Assembly: GCA_947579605.1 (NCBI GenBank) | Contig: OX388313.1 | Location: 28,833,214 to 28,897,213 of the forward strand | Direction of reading: 5' to 3' | DNA: 64,000 bases | DNA from: Athripsodes cinereus | Lineage: Eukaryota; Arthropoda; Insecta; Trichoptera; Leptoceridae | In this document: positions 49,011 to 60,500 of the stretch, in pieces | Position numbering within the stretch: the first letter of the stretch is position 1 | Layout of the letters: every line of letters begins with the position of its first letter | Program-made: the position numbers and the translations under genes | The notes under the pieces: generated by a model | The model's input: the letters and a program-made list of their open reading frames with translations, nothing else | Database searches by the model: none | What the model was told of the DNA's origin: nothing

Positions 49011-51611
49011 ATAGAACTGAATTTCTGGACACCTGATATTACAAACATGTACAGAATTAGACATGGGTTATACAATAAAGACAGCATTTTGGAAGAATAA
49101 AGGCATAAAACCAAACACATTACTTTTAAATTCCAACACTTGGAGCAATATTAAGCTATAATAGTTACGTTTGGTGAGTCCATATACAAGAATAATAAAA
49201 GCTAAGGTATCGTTGCTAAGTATGTGGTGTAGAGTATCTTTTACAAGCTACATATGTGATAGCCTAAAGGTTGAATTTAATAGTAATATCACACAAAGTA
49301 GATAAAGTATCATAATTATATTATGACGACTATTGCGGTCTCATATTATATCCATTATCACTTACTAAATCAGAGTCGATCTTAGATTCGGAGATTTATG
49401 TTACACCAAACCTAAGAAGATACCGAGTTAATGATAAGTTAATTTATTGGCAAAATGGACCATAGTGATTCACACTTTTTCATCAAAACATTTACAGTGG
49501 TACCATCTGATATAGACTGCCTGTTATGAAGATGTCCTAATGATGTTTAATGATAAGACAATATACATACATCGCTGTTTACTAGGGAAGCATTACCTAA
49601 GGTCTGAAACCGTAATATATATAAGTAATCTTAGATACTTGACATCAACTTTGATCATATCTTTATTAGAGTAGACGAAAATGATGTATAAACAGGCGTA
49701 CTTAATCCTCTGCATAATGAACACTCAATAGTTTTCATCACAAAATGCTAGTCAAAATTGTAAATACAAATTAACCTATGCAAAAATTAGCAAAAACTGC
49801 AGATTGTATTCAAGAATGAATGGTTTTACAAAATATTGCATGAATTCCATGAGACTTTGATGGATTAAAACCAAGAAAAAGTATCTTTTACTGGAAATAT
49901 AAAAAGAAAGCCTGAAAATATTGTTAAACGTTACATAACAAATAATGAAACTTTCTTATTAATTCATATCTTTCGCACCATCTATTAAGAATCCCTATGT
50001 TAATTTTCTCTACTTGATTATTTATTTCATTATTCTTTTTGCACATCACCATTACACAGCAGTAATTGCAAAAAAACATAAAATACAATATATTGAGATG
50101 ATATGCAATGGCAAGATGATTCATTACGTAGAAATTTCTTCCATATAACCACATATTATATCGTGAAGAAAGTCCACTTTGAATCGAATTTATTTACTTA
50201 TTAAATTCTCCGGTTTTAATTGTGTCAATAAAGAGATAGTTTACGATAAGGAGGTCCCATATTTATTTATTTATTTTTAACCATCGGTAGGAGCAAACAA
50301 GCAATATTTACAAAACGTGATTCGTGATTAATTACGGTTGGATATTTATGCATTTTGTAGAATTTTGGAATCCAATGTTATGATGTAATAATATCAAATT
50401 TATCGCCAATTTTTTCATATTTAATGTTTATTTGTTAATGCATACAAGGCAAAATATATAATGAGAGTTCAGGAGGTCAAAGGAACTTAACAAATTAACT
50501 TAATATATTTGGATGATGTAAGCGAAATTAAAATCGCTAATTTGAAAAGTAATTACGTTTTATGATGTTTAATTTTGGTAAGTGGTGTCTGTATCAACTC
50601 AATAATACCACAAAATATAGGATAATTTCTGAAAAAAAAAACATACCACAAGGATCTTTCATTGAACCTTTTTAAATTACAAACAATGCTAATTAAAATT
50701 TAAGAAAGAAGAATGTTTTGTTAGAATCGTAGCCTTTGAAAATTTTATCAACTACAAGTCAAGTAGATGGATCCTGGTCCCAAAAAGTATTGATTTGATA
50801 CCTCAAAATAAAAAAGTATGTTTCAGAAATGGGGTGAACACAGGGATCTTATTTGAGGACTGTATCTATGGTTCTCAATCTTAGTTACTTAGCAAACCAA
50901 ATATATTAAAATAATATATTGGTTTGCTGGAAGAGATAACCTCCTAATATTATAACATATGAATGCCTGTTGTATGTTTGTTTCATTACAACAATAAGGA
51001 ATTTACTCATTTTTATTGCAATTCTAGGAAATCTTATACAATGCAAAATATGAAAAATATTTTTTTACTCATCTAAATCGACTCTGGATGCGGTCAACGC
51101 CAATAAATGAAATGAATTATAGTAGGAGACTTGTAAAAAAGTAACTAAGTATGTATATTATGGATAAGTATGGATAAAACTATCATTCTCAGCCGCGTTG
51201 CGATGGTAAATGCCTAAATAAAAAAAAATAATGACGAATTATATATACCTAACGATAAATAGTAGATAATAAAATAATATAAGTATAACGAAAAATTTTA
51301 CAGTTATGCAACAACGAAGGTCGTACAACGGCCTCAAATTATCAAATGTTTTATTATTATTTGGCTTAGACGGAAATGAGAAATGGTCCAACATTCGGAT
51401 GTTAGTTAGTTACTGCCCAGCTAATGGATAAAATCGGTCAATTTCAAACTTGACTAAGTCCAATCTTCTCCATGGGTTCACGATGTATAGTAGGTACATT
51501 AAATGCAATGTAGATAAGATGTGTGTAGATAGTAACTTTCTAGGATTGATCTGGGAGAAAGTTCAATTCTCCATCACTATCCCTTTATTGTTTTTTTAAG
51601 GGTTTTCTGTT
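49011..51611. other. Longest stretch without a recognisable gene
   Basis: About 2.6 kb of AT-rich sequence. AGCAAACCAAATATATT near 50890 makes an imperfect 17-bp hairpin with the sequence ending at 50929. No coding similarity, SINE head or TIR could be placed. Old intergenic or intronic DNA. Confidence 0.4.
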
Positions 51612-51834
51612 ATGTCTATATTACGTAAATGTTGGATCTGTTGGAGCATCTTTGTTCATTCCTATCCTGCAGATTTGTCTGTTTTTTTTTCTATTCACGA
51701 ATGTGGTATAGCTGGTGGATTTATCACTAATTGCATTTCTTCCATTAAACCACAGTGTCACCTCAATTTTATGGAGACAATATTACCGAATTCTGAAAAT
51801 TTAAGTGACGGCTATGTTGAGTTTCTCTCAATCT

Positions 51835-51910
51835 TCTAGCACTTAGTCCATGAAGATTTTTCTTGGTCAATCTCTACCACTTCTGCCCTTAATTGTGCCC
51901 TCAGCGATTA
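51835..51910 (-). pseudogene. RTE-like LINE sliver, decayed
   Basis: The minus strand reads DRNIIAEGTIKGRSGRD, stop, PRKIFMD, stop, VLED. This is the EGxIxGRxGRxRPR...Dx(V/I)xxD block of RTE elements with two stops. Confidence 0.4.
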
Positions 51911-51937
51911 TATTTCTATCTATCCATCCCGACATAA

Positions 51938-52040
51938 CATCACAGCATCAATGGGGTTACCAATAGACATACCGTACGTAATAAAACATAAGGTTATAAA
52001 AAACACTCTCCTCGTGTCAAAATAAGACACTCGGGATATG
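51938..52040 (-). repeat. (TAG)n-tailed repeat fragment
   Basis: ACATAACATCACAGCATCAA, TGGGGTTACCAATAGACATA, then CTCCTCGTGTCAAAATAAGA. Confidence 0.45.
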
Positions 52041-52065
52041 TGAAAGTATTTATATGATAGATAGA

Positions 52066-52196
52066 TGAAGTTTGCCACCCATCCTAATTTTTTTGTTGAC
52101 TCAGAGAAGACATGTTAATTTACCCAACTGATCTACTGGCTACCACCCCGCATGTGGAACATGCTTTGATGGTATTGTAAGTATGTAGTAGTAGTA
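52066..52196 (+). repeat. (TAG)n-tailed repeat, 3' half
   Basis: GAAGTTTGCCACCCATCCTA, CTGATCTACTGGCTACCACC, CCGCATGTGGAACATGCTTT, GATGG and GTAGTAGTAG. Confidence 0.55.
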
Positions 52197-52640
52197 TTTA
52201 TGACAGTATTTCGATTCTTTATGTAATAAATCAGTTCTATTCTGCAATACAACGATTGAATAATAATAGATTACTTATTGATTTTGTGCGAGTTCGTGGA
52301 CCATATTTCAATAATTAGATATTGTATGTACACAACATGTTAACAGTTGAACAGTTCTGTAATCTTGTGTTCCCATTTGCAAAGAACGGTGTTAACGAAT
52401 TGACTGAGGTATTTTACTAATGAGCTTTTTTACCATCTCATTAATTTAGGAACATTTTTTTTCACGATAATGTCTTCCAATTACGATTCATAATATGAAC
52501 TTTAGTATCGGTTTATCTTTAATACCATCAAGATATCTCCCACAAAACTCAAATGTTTTTTTAGCTGTCAGTTTTTTGACATTGATACAACAAGATATTC
52601 ATGATACAGTTCTATCCAGTGTATAATAAGTCTATGTTCT
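52197..52640. other. No recognised gene
   Basis: AT-rich; nothing assignable. Confidence 0.35.
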
Positions 52641-52705
52641 AGGGGGGGGGGGCAACAGACGTTTTAGTACTATTTTTAGGAGGATGGCCTATTATTGCCC
52701 CCCTA
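52641..52705. repeat. Short element capped by G and C runs
   Basis: AGGGGGGGGGGGCAAC on the left and ATTATTGCCCCCCTAAG on the right are inverted. The 65-bp size suggests an internally deleted relative of 438-560. Confidence 0.45.
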
Positions 52706-53437
52706 AGTATACTCTTGTGCCTGCTGCGCCTGTATATTTAAGTAGGTGCAACATATAAAACAAATATTTTTAATTATTTTTCTTAACTTAACATTGATAA
52801 CATGCAAAATAAAATATATTTAAATTAAAAACGATCAATAAACACAGGGCAAATTTATCACAAAGGTGAGATCTCTTACATTTAACCCAAAAGTTAGTCA
52901 CGAAAAAAAATCGTTTTTATTTTTTATTATATACTGCTGACAGATTTTATATTTCATTATATAATAATTTGACTAAAACCAAGTTGTATTTTAAAATATG
53001 TAGGTATCATATATCATGGTTATTTTTCAAATTCTTGTTTATTTTGCCTGATAATATGTGGAAGATTCCGGCGCCAAACATGACTACAACGATGATGATG
53101 ATAACAACAACAACAAACAATGGCTTCCGTCACGTATGATATTGTGTATTTTTTGCTTCGCCTAGTAAATTTGTTATTAGGTTTCGAGAACAACAAGTTT
53201 TTACATACATAAGAAGAATAATAAATATTCTATTTACTTATAAGAAAACCGTTAGATTATATGAAGAATAATACAAATATCAACGAAAACAATTATTAAT
53301 ATCAAAGTAATGCAAGAGGTAAATATATTTAATTATTTTTATGTCCTATGATGCTCCTCTCGAGAACACAGGATCTACCCTATCCAGAAGACTAATTATT
53401 AATAATAATAACACTGTATTCATAAAAAAAAAATCAT
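52706..53437. other. No recognised gene
   Basis: AT-rich. GCAAATTTATCACAAAGG at 52850-52867 may be an eroded LINE end motif. Four AAC triplets occur near 53104. Confidence 0.35.
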
Positions 53438-53485
53438 GGGCAATAGGCGAGCTTATTGCCTGGAGGCAATATCTTCCAGCTAAAC
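53438..53485 (+). mobile_element. LINE 3' end stub
   Basis: ATGGGCAATAGGCGAGCTTA, TTGCCTGGAGGCAATATCTT, CCAGC. The hairpin TATTGCC/GGCAATA replaces TTATCGC/GCGAT, so pairing is kept while the sequence differs. Confidence 0.45.
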
Positions 53486-53498
53486 AAAAAAGAATAAA

Positions 53499-53700
53499 AT
53501 ATTATACTTTAAATAACACACAGTTTACTTTTCACTAAGATTTATTCTAACCTCGAGCGCTTTCGTCAATGTTAATGAATTGACATTTTCAAGAGAACTT
53601 TTTCAAGAAAAAATGTCAATTCATTAACATTGACGAAAGCGCTCGAGGTTAGAATAAATCTTAGTGAAAAGTAAACTGTGTGTTATTTAAAGTATAATAT
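53499..53700. mobile_element. Perfect 91-bp inverted repeat (foldback)
   Basis: Base by base, 53499-53589 is the exact reverse complement of 53610-53700, with a 20-nt centre. No mismatch was found. The arms include TAAATAACACACAGTTTACT, CGAGCGCTTTCGTCAATG and TTAATGAATTGACATTTT. The element has no frame. The collapsed relative at 36786-36855 shares the right flank. A perfect palindrome of this size is expected to be young, since mutations would break it. Confidence 0.85.
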
Positions 53701-54021
53701 CATCATAATGAATTTTCACTCTGTGAATGTACAAACTTTAGAGTTATTAAAGAATAAAATGTTATAATATCTTCCTACGACATACCTCTGATGTTTTATT
53801 ACTTTTTCTTTTTATTTATTGTAACCTAGGTTAAAAAAATACTTTGTTTTATAATTATTATTTTTTATATAAATATAAATATATTGTTGAAATATCTTTA
53901 TTTCTCGGATATTTCAGGAGTCCAAGAACTCCTATTTATCCGTTTAGGTGAAGATTTTTTTTTTTAATATTTATTTTTTTAATATAAATATATATTATTA
54001 TTTTGTTCCCTTTCCTCAGCT

Positions 54022-54205
54022 AGAGGGACATCGAAGGAGTGTAGTCAAAAGATTCTACATACGGGTTTGTTTTGGCCGGCCAACCCTTCAGGCTGCCCAA
54101 TATGGCGCCTCCGGTGTGGACAAGATTTGTTTAGTGTAGAATTCGGATAAATGAGAGTCCCTAGACTTCTGCGCTATCCGGGTGGTCGGTGGGTCCTTCA
54201 ATGTA
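54022..54205 (+). repeat. GGCCGGCC repeat, copy 2 of 3
   Basis: GAGGGACATCGAAGGAGTGT, AAAAGATTCTACATACGG, TTTTGGCCGGCCAACCCTTC, AGGCTGCCCAATATGGCGCC, TCCGGTGTGGACAAGATTTG, GACTTCTGCGCTATCCGGGT, GGTCGGTGGGTCCTTCAATG. Very similar to 21228-21414. Confidence 0.7.
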
Positions 54206-54555
54206 TGATATTTTATTCATAAAAGCAATATTTTGTGGAAGAGGGTCATGTAGGCTGTCAGAAATCTTGGGAATGGAAGAACAGAGTGCTTTTTCTCACT
54301 AACTAGTATCAGATATTTTCAAGACGTTCCAATCAGAAGCCTTGTACTAATATGTTTTTTTTTTGTATTATTGTTTATACGAGAAGTTTTGTGGATGTGT
54401 TTTACATTTCATTTAGAGACATGAGTGGGAACTCATTATTCTTGAGACTCTACGGGACTAGACTTTTCACAAAGGTCGTTCTTTCGTAAATATGTATATT
54501 GTTTCCACAATTTGGTACGTTCATCGTTCAATTATTGATGGGATCAGTGAATGTA
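54206..54555. other. No recognised gene
   Basis: AT-rich; nothing assignable. Confidence 0.35.
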
Positions 54556-54662
54556 CCATGAGTAAAGTTGACAAAAACCAGTCTACGCCAATTCGTAAGC
54601 ATCGTAACACCTTTCTCGTTTCATACTAAAGAGAGTTTGCACAATCTGTTGGTTGTACAGAT
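54556..54662 (+). repeat. Dispersed repeat with ATTCGTAAGCATC core
   Basis: ACCATGAGTAAAGTTGAC, AAAAACCAGTCTACGCC, AATTCGTAAGCATCGTAACA, CCTTTCTCGTTTCATACTAA, AGAGAGTTTGCACAATCTGT. Collinear with 10806-10915. Confidence 0.55.
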
Positions 54663-55973
54663 GAGGTGTTTTAAACTGTATTTTTAATTGCATTTATACC
54701 CAAATTTGTATGGGAATACAAATGTGTTCAAACTCTCCACGTTTAAATAATCACGTTAACTGATATAATTTTGTATACGTTTGAAAATATCGCAGACAAG
54801 TATTTTTATGGTTTGATTTTAATAAACGATAAAGTCAAATTTCTACATTAATGTTGCAACTAGCATTATGTCCTCGATAACGGTCGTGCCTTTCATAAAG
54901 TACATATCGCCTAAAACCTCCCATGTACCATTTTTTTTTCATTAGATATTGTTATGAAATTATTCGTCTCATCGAGCTGCATCTACCGATGAAATAACCT
55001 ATATGCAGAGATATCCATGGAAAATGTTATTGAGAAATTCGAAATCTTGGGATATTCTAAAATGATCAATAGGATGTCTGCCACACTAACAAAAAAATCG
55101 GGCTTAACATGAGTTTTCTAAACTTAAAATAATAATAAAACGGTAAAATTATGTGCAGTTCAATCAATCCAACTGGTTAAAATTTTGCGCATAATTTGCG
55201 CAAAATATATAAGTGAATTAAATGCGATGTCGTAAGAAATATCAAACAAACCTCGCTACATGAAATAGAGCTGTGCTAATTATATGTTTCACTACACGCA
55301 TTGTTTCTTATATTTTTGTCTCGCTCTTTTGTTTTGTCTTTAGCGTACAGTATTTAACCAGCACTCTAGTTTTACACGATTTTTTACTCTCGACAGAGGG
55401 GCATTCCTTTATTCGAAGTTGTATAGAAAAATAAGCATGGCTTATCGAAATATTTTAACGATACACGATGAATGTAATGAAATACAGACATTTAAAAATA
55501 TTTTGAAGATTGAGGAAAAGTTCTTGAAGAAAGTAGACATTATTCGTCTTCCCATAATAACTATTAGACTATTCCAGGAAATTGTGCATAAATAGCCCAA
55601 ATGGCCCTTGAGCATCTATTTTGGGCCAAGAGGGCGTGAGGGAATGATCTATTGAGTATAGAATTAAAATATAAAAATGACCATTATTCCTGGAATCGCG
55701 TCTATAAGTTGCGTAATCATAGACTAGGGAATGAGCCATTATAAAGTTAATAATGCCATTCTCAAATCTATCGTCGATTTTAAATTTATTGAGAAGAATA
55801 AAAATCTAATGAGAATTACATTACTCAGTGGTATAGTAGTAAAAGACTTGTTTTGTTACCTGTCTATCTATGTTAACTATTAAGGCATCTTCCACAAACT
55901 GCATGTTAAAAATGTGAACAGTCTTCTCCGTGTCGATGAAAAATAATATAGAACATTCACCAATATTTTTATT
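54663..55973. other. No recognised gene
   Basis: About 1.3 kb, AT-rich. CATCTTCCACAAACTGCATG, near 55885-55904, may be a trace of the (TAG)n repeat. No gene. Confidence 0.35.
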
Positions 55974-56047
55974 GTTTAACTGGATTTGGGCACAATGCGC
56001 TGATGGGAAAACCAATCGCACATCTCGATTTGAGAATCATGTTTACA
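55974..56047 (+). repeat. Dispersed 70-bp repeat, copy 3 of 3
   Basis: GTTTAACTGGATTTGGGCAC, CAATCGCACATCTCGATTTG, AGAATCATGTTTACACG. Collinear with 15219-15284 and 16069-16142. Confidence 0.55.
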
Positions 56048-56539
56048 CGTTGTACGGCTTGTATTAAATGTTTCCCGATTGATAGATCTTATATTGTAAC
56101 AGTGAAAATGGCGAAATTGGTTAACGTTGTCCATGTATACCGCAAGTGGTTCCCCCGAAGGACTCCCTTTGACAAAATCCTCGCTGAAATTAAATTCAAC
56201 CGTTAATGTCCACCAGCTCTTTACTTTAACAATATAGACTTAGATTAGCTTACAGTTACGTATTTTCTACGTACTTGTTGTTTTCTTAGACTTATGCAAA
56301 AGATTAAGACTACCAGATAGCCAGCAGACTAGCAGATAGCGTGTAATATACAGCAGTCAAATCCATAAAAAGACTTTTACAATAAAAAAATGTCCTTCAA
56401 CAAGCCTTGCAATATCAATGTGTTTGATCGCAAAATTTATTTGGTCATATTACCAATTTTTCCTTTACTAACTTTACTTTTTGTATAGCTTCGGCTTGTA
56501 TTACCTAATAATAATTAGTATTCCATATCAAATTCTTGG
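56048..56539. other. No recognised gene
   Basis: The 67-codon frame at 56003-56206 starts within the dispersed repeat and has no recognisable domain. Confidence 0.35.
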
Positions 56540-56850
56540 TTCTCGTTCAGAAAACCACTGCACCGCCTCTGGAGTTGATTCATGGATGTCCATCCAGTCT
56601 CCCTCGTACCTTCTACCTGGACACTCTTCCACCAGATACTGAATTGTTTGGGACTGAGCTCCACAGTAGCACACCGGGGACTCCCTCTTACCCCATTTCC
56701 ACATTTGGTAGTTGCAGCAACCCTGACCCGTGCGAATTCTATTTTGTTGGACCCGGACTTTTCGGGGGAAATTGTAGCCCGGGACCCTGATAGTAAGGTC
56801 TTCGACGATGTTTTTGTTTTTCCTTTGAATATCTAGTATACAATTTAGGT
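56540..56850 (-). pseudogene. Jockey-like LINE, C-terminal end with zinc-binding motif
   Basis: The minus strand reads EDLTIRVPGYNFPRKVRVQQ, NRIRTGQGCCNYQMWKWGKR, ESPVCYCGAQSQTIQYLVEE, CPGRRYEGDWMDIHESTPEA, VQWFSERE. The order NRxRTGxG...KWG...SPxCxCG...T...CP is the usual C-terminus of jockey-type LINE ORF2 proteins. The usual His of the CxCG...H...CP motif is Tyr here (IQYLVEEC). A one-base shift follows WFSERE. The rest of the protein is missing. A sliver of the same family lies at 28603-28690. Confidence 0.7.
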
Positions 56851-57246
56851 TGTTGACTTGAATTCATAATTATTAAATAGAATTTAGTATCCAGGTAGGT
56901 ACATACTGCGTTGCAATCTTATAAAATACATAGATTACAAATAATATATTATTTCATATATAAGAAAATATAATTATTTTTAAGTATCCAATACATAAGT
57001 TCATACATAATATTTTGTGTATGTGGAGACTGGAGATGTAAAGAATTATTGCCCAACGAACATAATTTATCATAAATTTTATTACATCAATAATAGTAGA
57101 GTTGACCATCTACAGATAGATGCATCGAGATTAGTGTCTTCATTAACACTCAACTATCATGTTTAAACGGATTTAAATTAGTTGGTCAGTTTCGTTAGAA
57201 TATTTATTTCAAGGAATTAACGTTATATTCTATTGCTTAGTTTCTA
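56851..57246. other. No recognised gene
   Basis: AT-rich; nothing assignable. Confidence 0.35.
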
Positions 57247-57477
57247 ATGAAGATATATTTGGCTGAGAGGAATGGTGCTCGGAGACGTGGACGTCCGAGG
57301 ATTAAATGGCAAGATCATTTAAATCAAATCCTACAGGACGGTCACGTGTTGAGCACATTGAACAGGAGAGCATGCATGAGGGATTGTATGACAGTGACGG
57401 AAGCGAAAGATGTATGCAAGGATAGAAGGAAATGGCGCTCGATCCTTTCTGCCTACCCCGCGAGGGAAGCGGCGTGA
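57247..57477 (+). pseudogene. RTE-like LINE 3' terminus (family b), best preserved
   Basis: An open 76-codon frame: KIYLAERNGARRRGRPRIKW, QDHLNQILQDGHVLSTLNRR, ACMRDCMTVTEAKDVCKDRR, KWRSILSAYPAREAA and a TGA. It is the intact ending for the family and serves as the reference for 6515-7090, 44471-44690 and 1613-1710. A (TATG)n tail follows at 57480-57495. 5'-truncated at about 57247. Confidence 0.78.
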
Positions 57478-57949
57478 TGGTATGTATGTATGTATAGTTT
57501 CTAATGCATGTTTGTATTTTTGGAGTTGTTTTTGTGTATGATTATATCGAATATTTTTTTATGTTATATTGCAATTTCTATGTCAACAAATATTGTTATA
57601 AAATAGGCTCACATGCCGTAAAATGTATCAATAAATAAATTTTAATTGGATAGATGTATCGAATCTATAAAATGATGCTCTGCCATTGCACATCAGGGAA
57701 AGCACACATATGAAGAGGTTTACTAATAGTTTGAAAAGACTAGTCCTGGATAATGGTTGAGATTTTTTGTTGTGTGTGTTTTTGTTTTGTGTCAATTTGT
57801 CAACAGTTTATTAGTGTCCAATATTTAAAAGTAAAAACTAGCTAAGTTAATTTCTCCTTATACCAGCAAATGCTGTCTGGAAAACTTGTAAAAAAATAAA
57901 TAAATAAAATAAATGATGAAAAGGGTATATTTATCTGAAAAGGGGATAT
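57478..57949. other. No recognised gene
   Basis: Starts with the (TATG)n tail of the RTE copy, then AT-rich sequence. Confidence 0.4.
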
Positions 57950-58012
57950 GAGAAAGCGCGGGCGTCCGAGAACCACGTGGTTTGATCACGTGGATCAAAT
58001 TTTCAAGAACGA

Positions 58013-58043
<31 letters not shown>

Positions 58044-58115
58044 GTAAGAGAAATAGACGTGCGTATTCATGAGCAATTGTATGAATGTTGAAGAATACAT
58101 ATTATGCAAGGATAA
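57950..58115 (+). pseudogene. RTE-like LINE 3' end (family b) with (TA)n expansion inside
   Basis: RKRGRPRTTWFDHVDQIFKN DR aligns with RRRGRPRIKWQDHLNQILQD. A (TA)n run at 58017-58043 follows, and the sequence continues with words equivalent to MRDCMTVTEAKDVCKD (GAGCAATTGTATGAATGTTG, TATGCAAGGATAAA). The microsatellite sits inside the old coding region. Confidence 0.6.
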
Positions 58116-58249
58116 AATAATGTTAAATTGAAAGCATAGTTTTCACATTTTACTAGATAAGTTGGAAGAAATCGCGCCTCTGATATAACTCGCACTCTAG
58201 CGACAGCATATATTATTATAAGTCTGCAGATTTGATTTGATTTTGGATG
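58116..58249. other. No recognised gene
   Basis: Short AT-rich link. Confidence 0.3.
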
Positions 58250-58450
58250 ATTTTATTTTTGACGCCGTTTAATAGTCCCTAGACCGTCTCAAAGGCGCCA
58301 GTGAAGAGTTCAGTTTTTAATTTGTTCTGAAGCTGGTGACTGTTTGACTATCTCTCAATGGCACCGGTAGGCGATTCCACATAACCGGTCCAACAACACC
58401 AAAGGCCATCTCATAGAAGTTAGACTTACCGGCTCTATTGGGCTCAGTAA
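58250..58450 (-). pseudogene. CR1/L2-like LINE, C-terminal tail
   Basis: The minus strand reads EPNRAGKSNFYEMAFGVVGP, VMWNRLPVPLRDSQTVTSFR, TN, stop, KLNSSL. The FxVxGPxxWNxLPxxLR...SFR block is the C-terminal tail, with the stop and a shift in the KLKT part. It is the most readable member of the 4677/9842/60062 group. Confidence 0.65.
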
Positions 58451-59530
58451 GTTGCTTATGTGTCAAGCTGTATATTTTATTCTTTCTTTAAATTCCTACT
58501 TTTAACTGCATGATAATATTTTTTCGTCCAGTGTGCTTGCATTGGTATTAAACACCTGTAAACATCTATTGTTTACAGTTGTCTATGAATTTTTATATTG
58601 TCTGAGCTACTTCCATTTTACTAAATATTGTTTGTGAATTCGTCTTTTAAATATCTTGCATCTGTTGTGTATTTTACTTAATGATTTTATGATACAGAAA
58701 ATTTAATGTGTTCTATGAAATATTCATATGTTTCAATAATAATTATGTATATAAGCCGTATGATGATGAAATAAATATATTGTATGAAGAATGTTACGTA
58801 CCCATACATAATCGAAGTCGATGGGAATGGGCACAGAATAATTGGAAAGCAATATCAGGTTCAAACTTACTAAACCGATGTTAAGTTTGATACGTTTACA
58901 TAATCAATGTTTTTATAATAACGTTTACATCACTATAAATAAATATGAAGGCGTTGATTAAAAAAGTGATTTGGGATTACAAAATAAATCAAATGAACTA
59001 GCTACAGCAGCTGTGAGCGCTGTGCACTGTTGTGTATATGTGGAGAGGTGTAATGAGTGAATAACTAACTACATATAGGAAATCTGTGATGAGAAATTTA
59101 TTACGTTTTATTAGTAGATGTATAATAGCCTTTATAAAGTTACTGTAAAATACAAACATTTTAATATTAGTATTATGAGTTAATTAGTGAGTGCCCTTTG
59201 TCCATCGAATCGTAAAAGACTGCATGCTAAGTAAAAAATATTAATACATTTACAATGAATATTTTTTATCACTTTCGAGTTTATCAGTTTATCTTTTTAT
59301 CATATTATTATTAGGTTTTGTTTATTTATTTTCCGTGGGGTCCCGAAACAGAATACGTCTTTCATTATTTTTAATAAGTTTTCGAGTAAGTATCTTGTTA
59401 ATGGAATATACCTATACGGTGGACGTAGCATAAGCCGTATTTTTTACCTACCTACTGTATTTAACGTTTTTCTCTAATTCACAAAATAAATAATTGAGAT
59501 ATATCGTCCAAATTTTTTTTTTTTTATTTA
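58451..59530. other. No recognised gene
   Basis: AT-rich; nothing assignable. Confidence 0.35.
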
Positions 59531-59715
59531 TTACGTTCCGGTCCGTTGCTATGGAATAAAATTCCCTATGATTTGCTGAGTCTGGAGAGTGTGGAGTTGT
59601 TCAAGGCGAGGTTAAAAACAGTTCAGGAGGTGTTATGATTCTTGAATGGGCCCTTGCGGTGGTTTTTGCACAAAACGGCGCGTCTTAAAAAGTTGTCTAG
59701 TTATTATTATTATTG
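59531..59715 (+). pseudogene. LINE C-terminal tail plus 3' UTR
   Basis: The frame LRSGPLLWNKIPYDLLSLES, VELFKARLKTVQEVL ends at a TGA (59636-59638). RxGPLLWNxIP...LFKxRLKT is a CR1/L2-like ending. The 3' UTR (GGGCCCTTGCGGTGG, GCACAAAACGGCGCG, TTATTATTATTATT) matches the stub at 6327-6396. A poly-T run directly before the frame marks the 5' truncation. Confidence 0.65.
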
Positions 59716-60061
59716 TTCATCGTGTTTTTCTTTGTAATCTTATGAGCAAAATACTTTTTCTTTAAAATAATAAAATTATATTATATTGAAAAAATAGGGT
59801 TTTCGCTCTAATTAAGTAACATCTTCTCAGTGATCAGAGAATTGTAGGAGATTGAAGAATTGAACAGTGAATTATAGGAAAGAGACGTGTAGGTGGTCTG
59901 AAACTTCGAGGACTGAAAATAATGTTTTTTTACGAACTATCTATTATTTGTCACTCTCAAAATGTAACCCAACGAGGAGCACCGTTATTCCTGTAACTCG
60001 GTTTTTTTTATAGAACACTTTGGCGCATAGCATCACGACATGGTGGTGATGATAATGTTGG

Positions 60062-60500
60062 ATGATATGTTTCTTTGGCGCCATTTTCAGATCAGTTGAC
60101 TGTTTCTTAAGAGCGCTGGTGAGGACGTTGAGATCCTTCCACCGTCTCAAGAGCGCTGACGACAAAGACGGCTTTCATCTTGCTTCTTACATCGGTGATG
60201 TTGCTCTGACGCCGCAGATTGGCAGACAGCTTATTCCACGTCACAAGTCCTGCAACGCCATAAGTCCTGTCATGGAATTGTGTGGCCTTGTATCTGCTAG
60301 GCTCTCTCAACTTATCAATGGACGTTGCGGATGATCGAAGCTCTCTGCGAGGAGCAGTATCTCCGGGATGAAAAAATTGGATATGCATAGGGGCGACATG
60401 TTGTTCATGGCTACGTATACTAGAAGGCACAATTTGAATGTGATCCTGTTCTCAATTCGCAGCCAGTGCAATGGTGTTATATGTTTATGTACATTCAACG
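60062..60500 (-). pseudogene. CR1/L2-like LINE, longest C-terminal tail
   Basis: The minus strand starts with ITPLHWLRIENRITFKLCLL, VYVAMNNMSPLCISNFF. After a frame change it continues PGDTAPRRELRSSATSIDKL, then FHDRTYGVAGLVTWNKLSAN, LRRQSNITDVRSKMKAVFV. The HWLPVxxRIxFK...LxYxxxxxxxPxYxxxxF and RTYGVAGxxxWNxL blocks are the widely shared end of CR1/L2-like ORF2 proteins. One frameshift. The catalytic RT is missing. Confidence 0.72.

Noticed and set aside
56536..56836. Two overlapping plus-strand frames rich in Pro
   Set aside because: Antisense of the jockey-like fragment, which has the recognisable residues.
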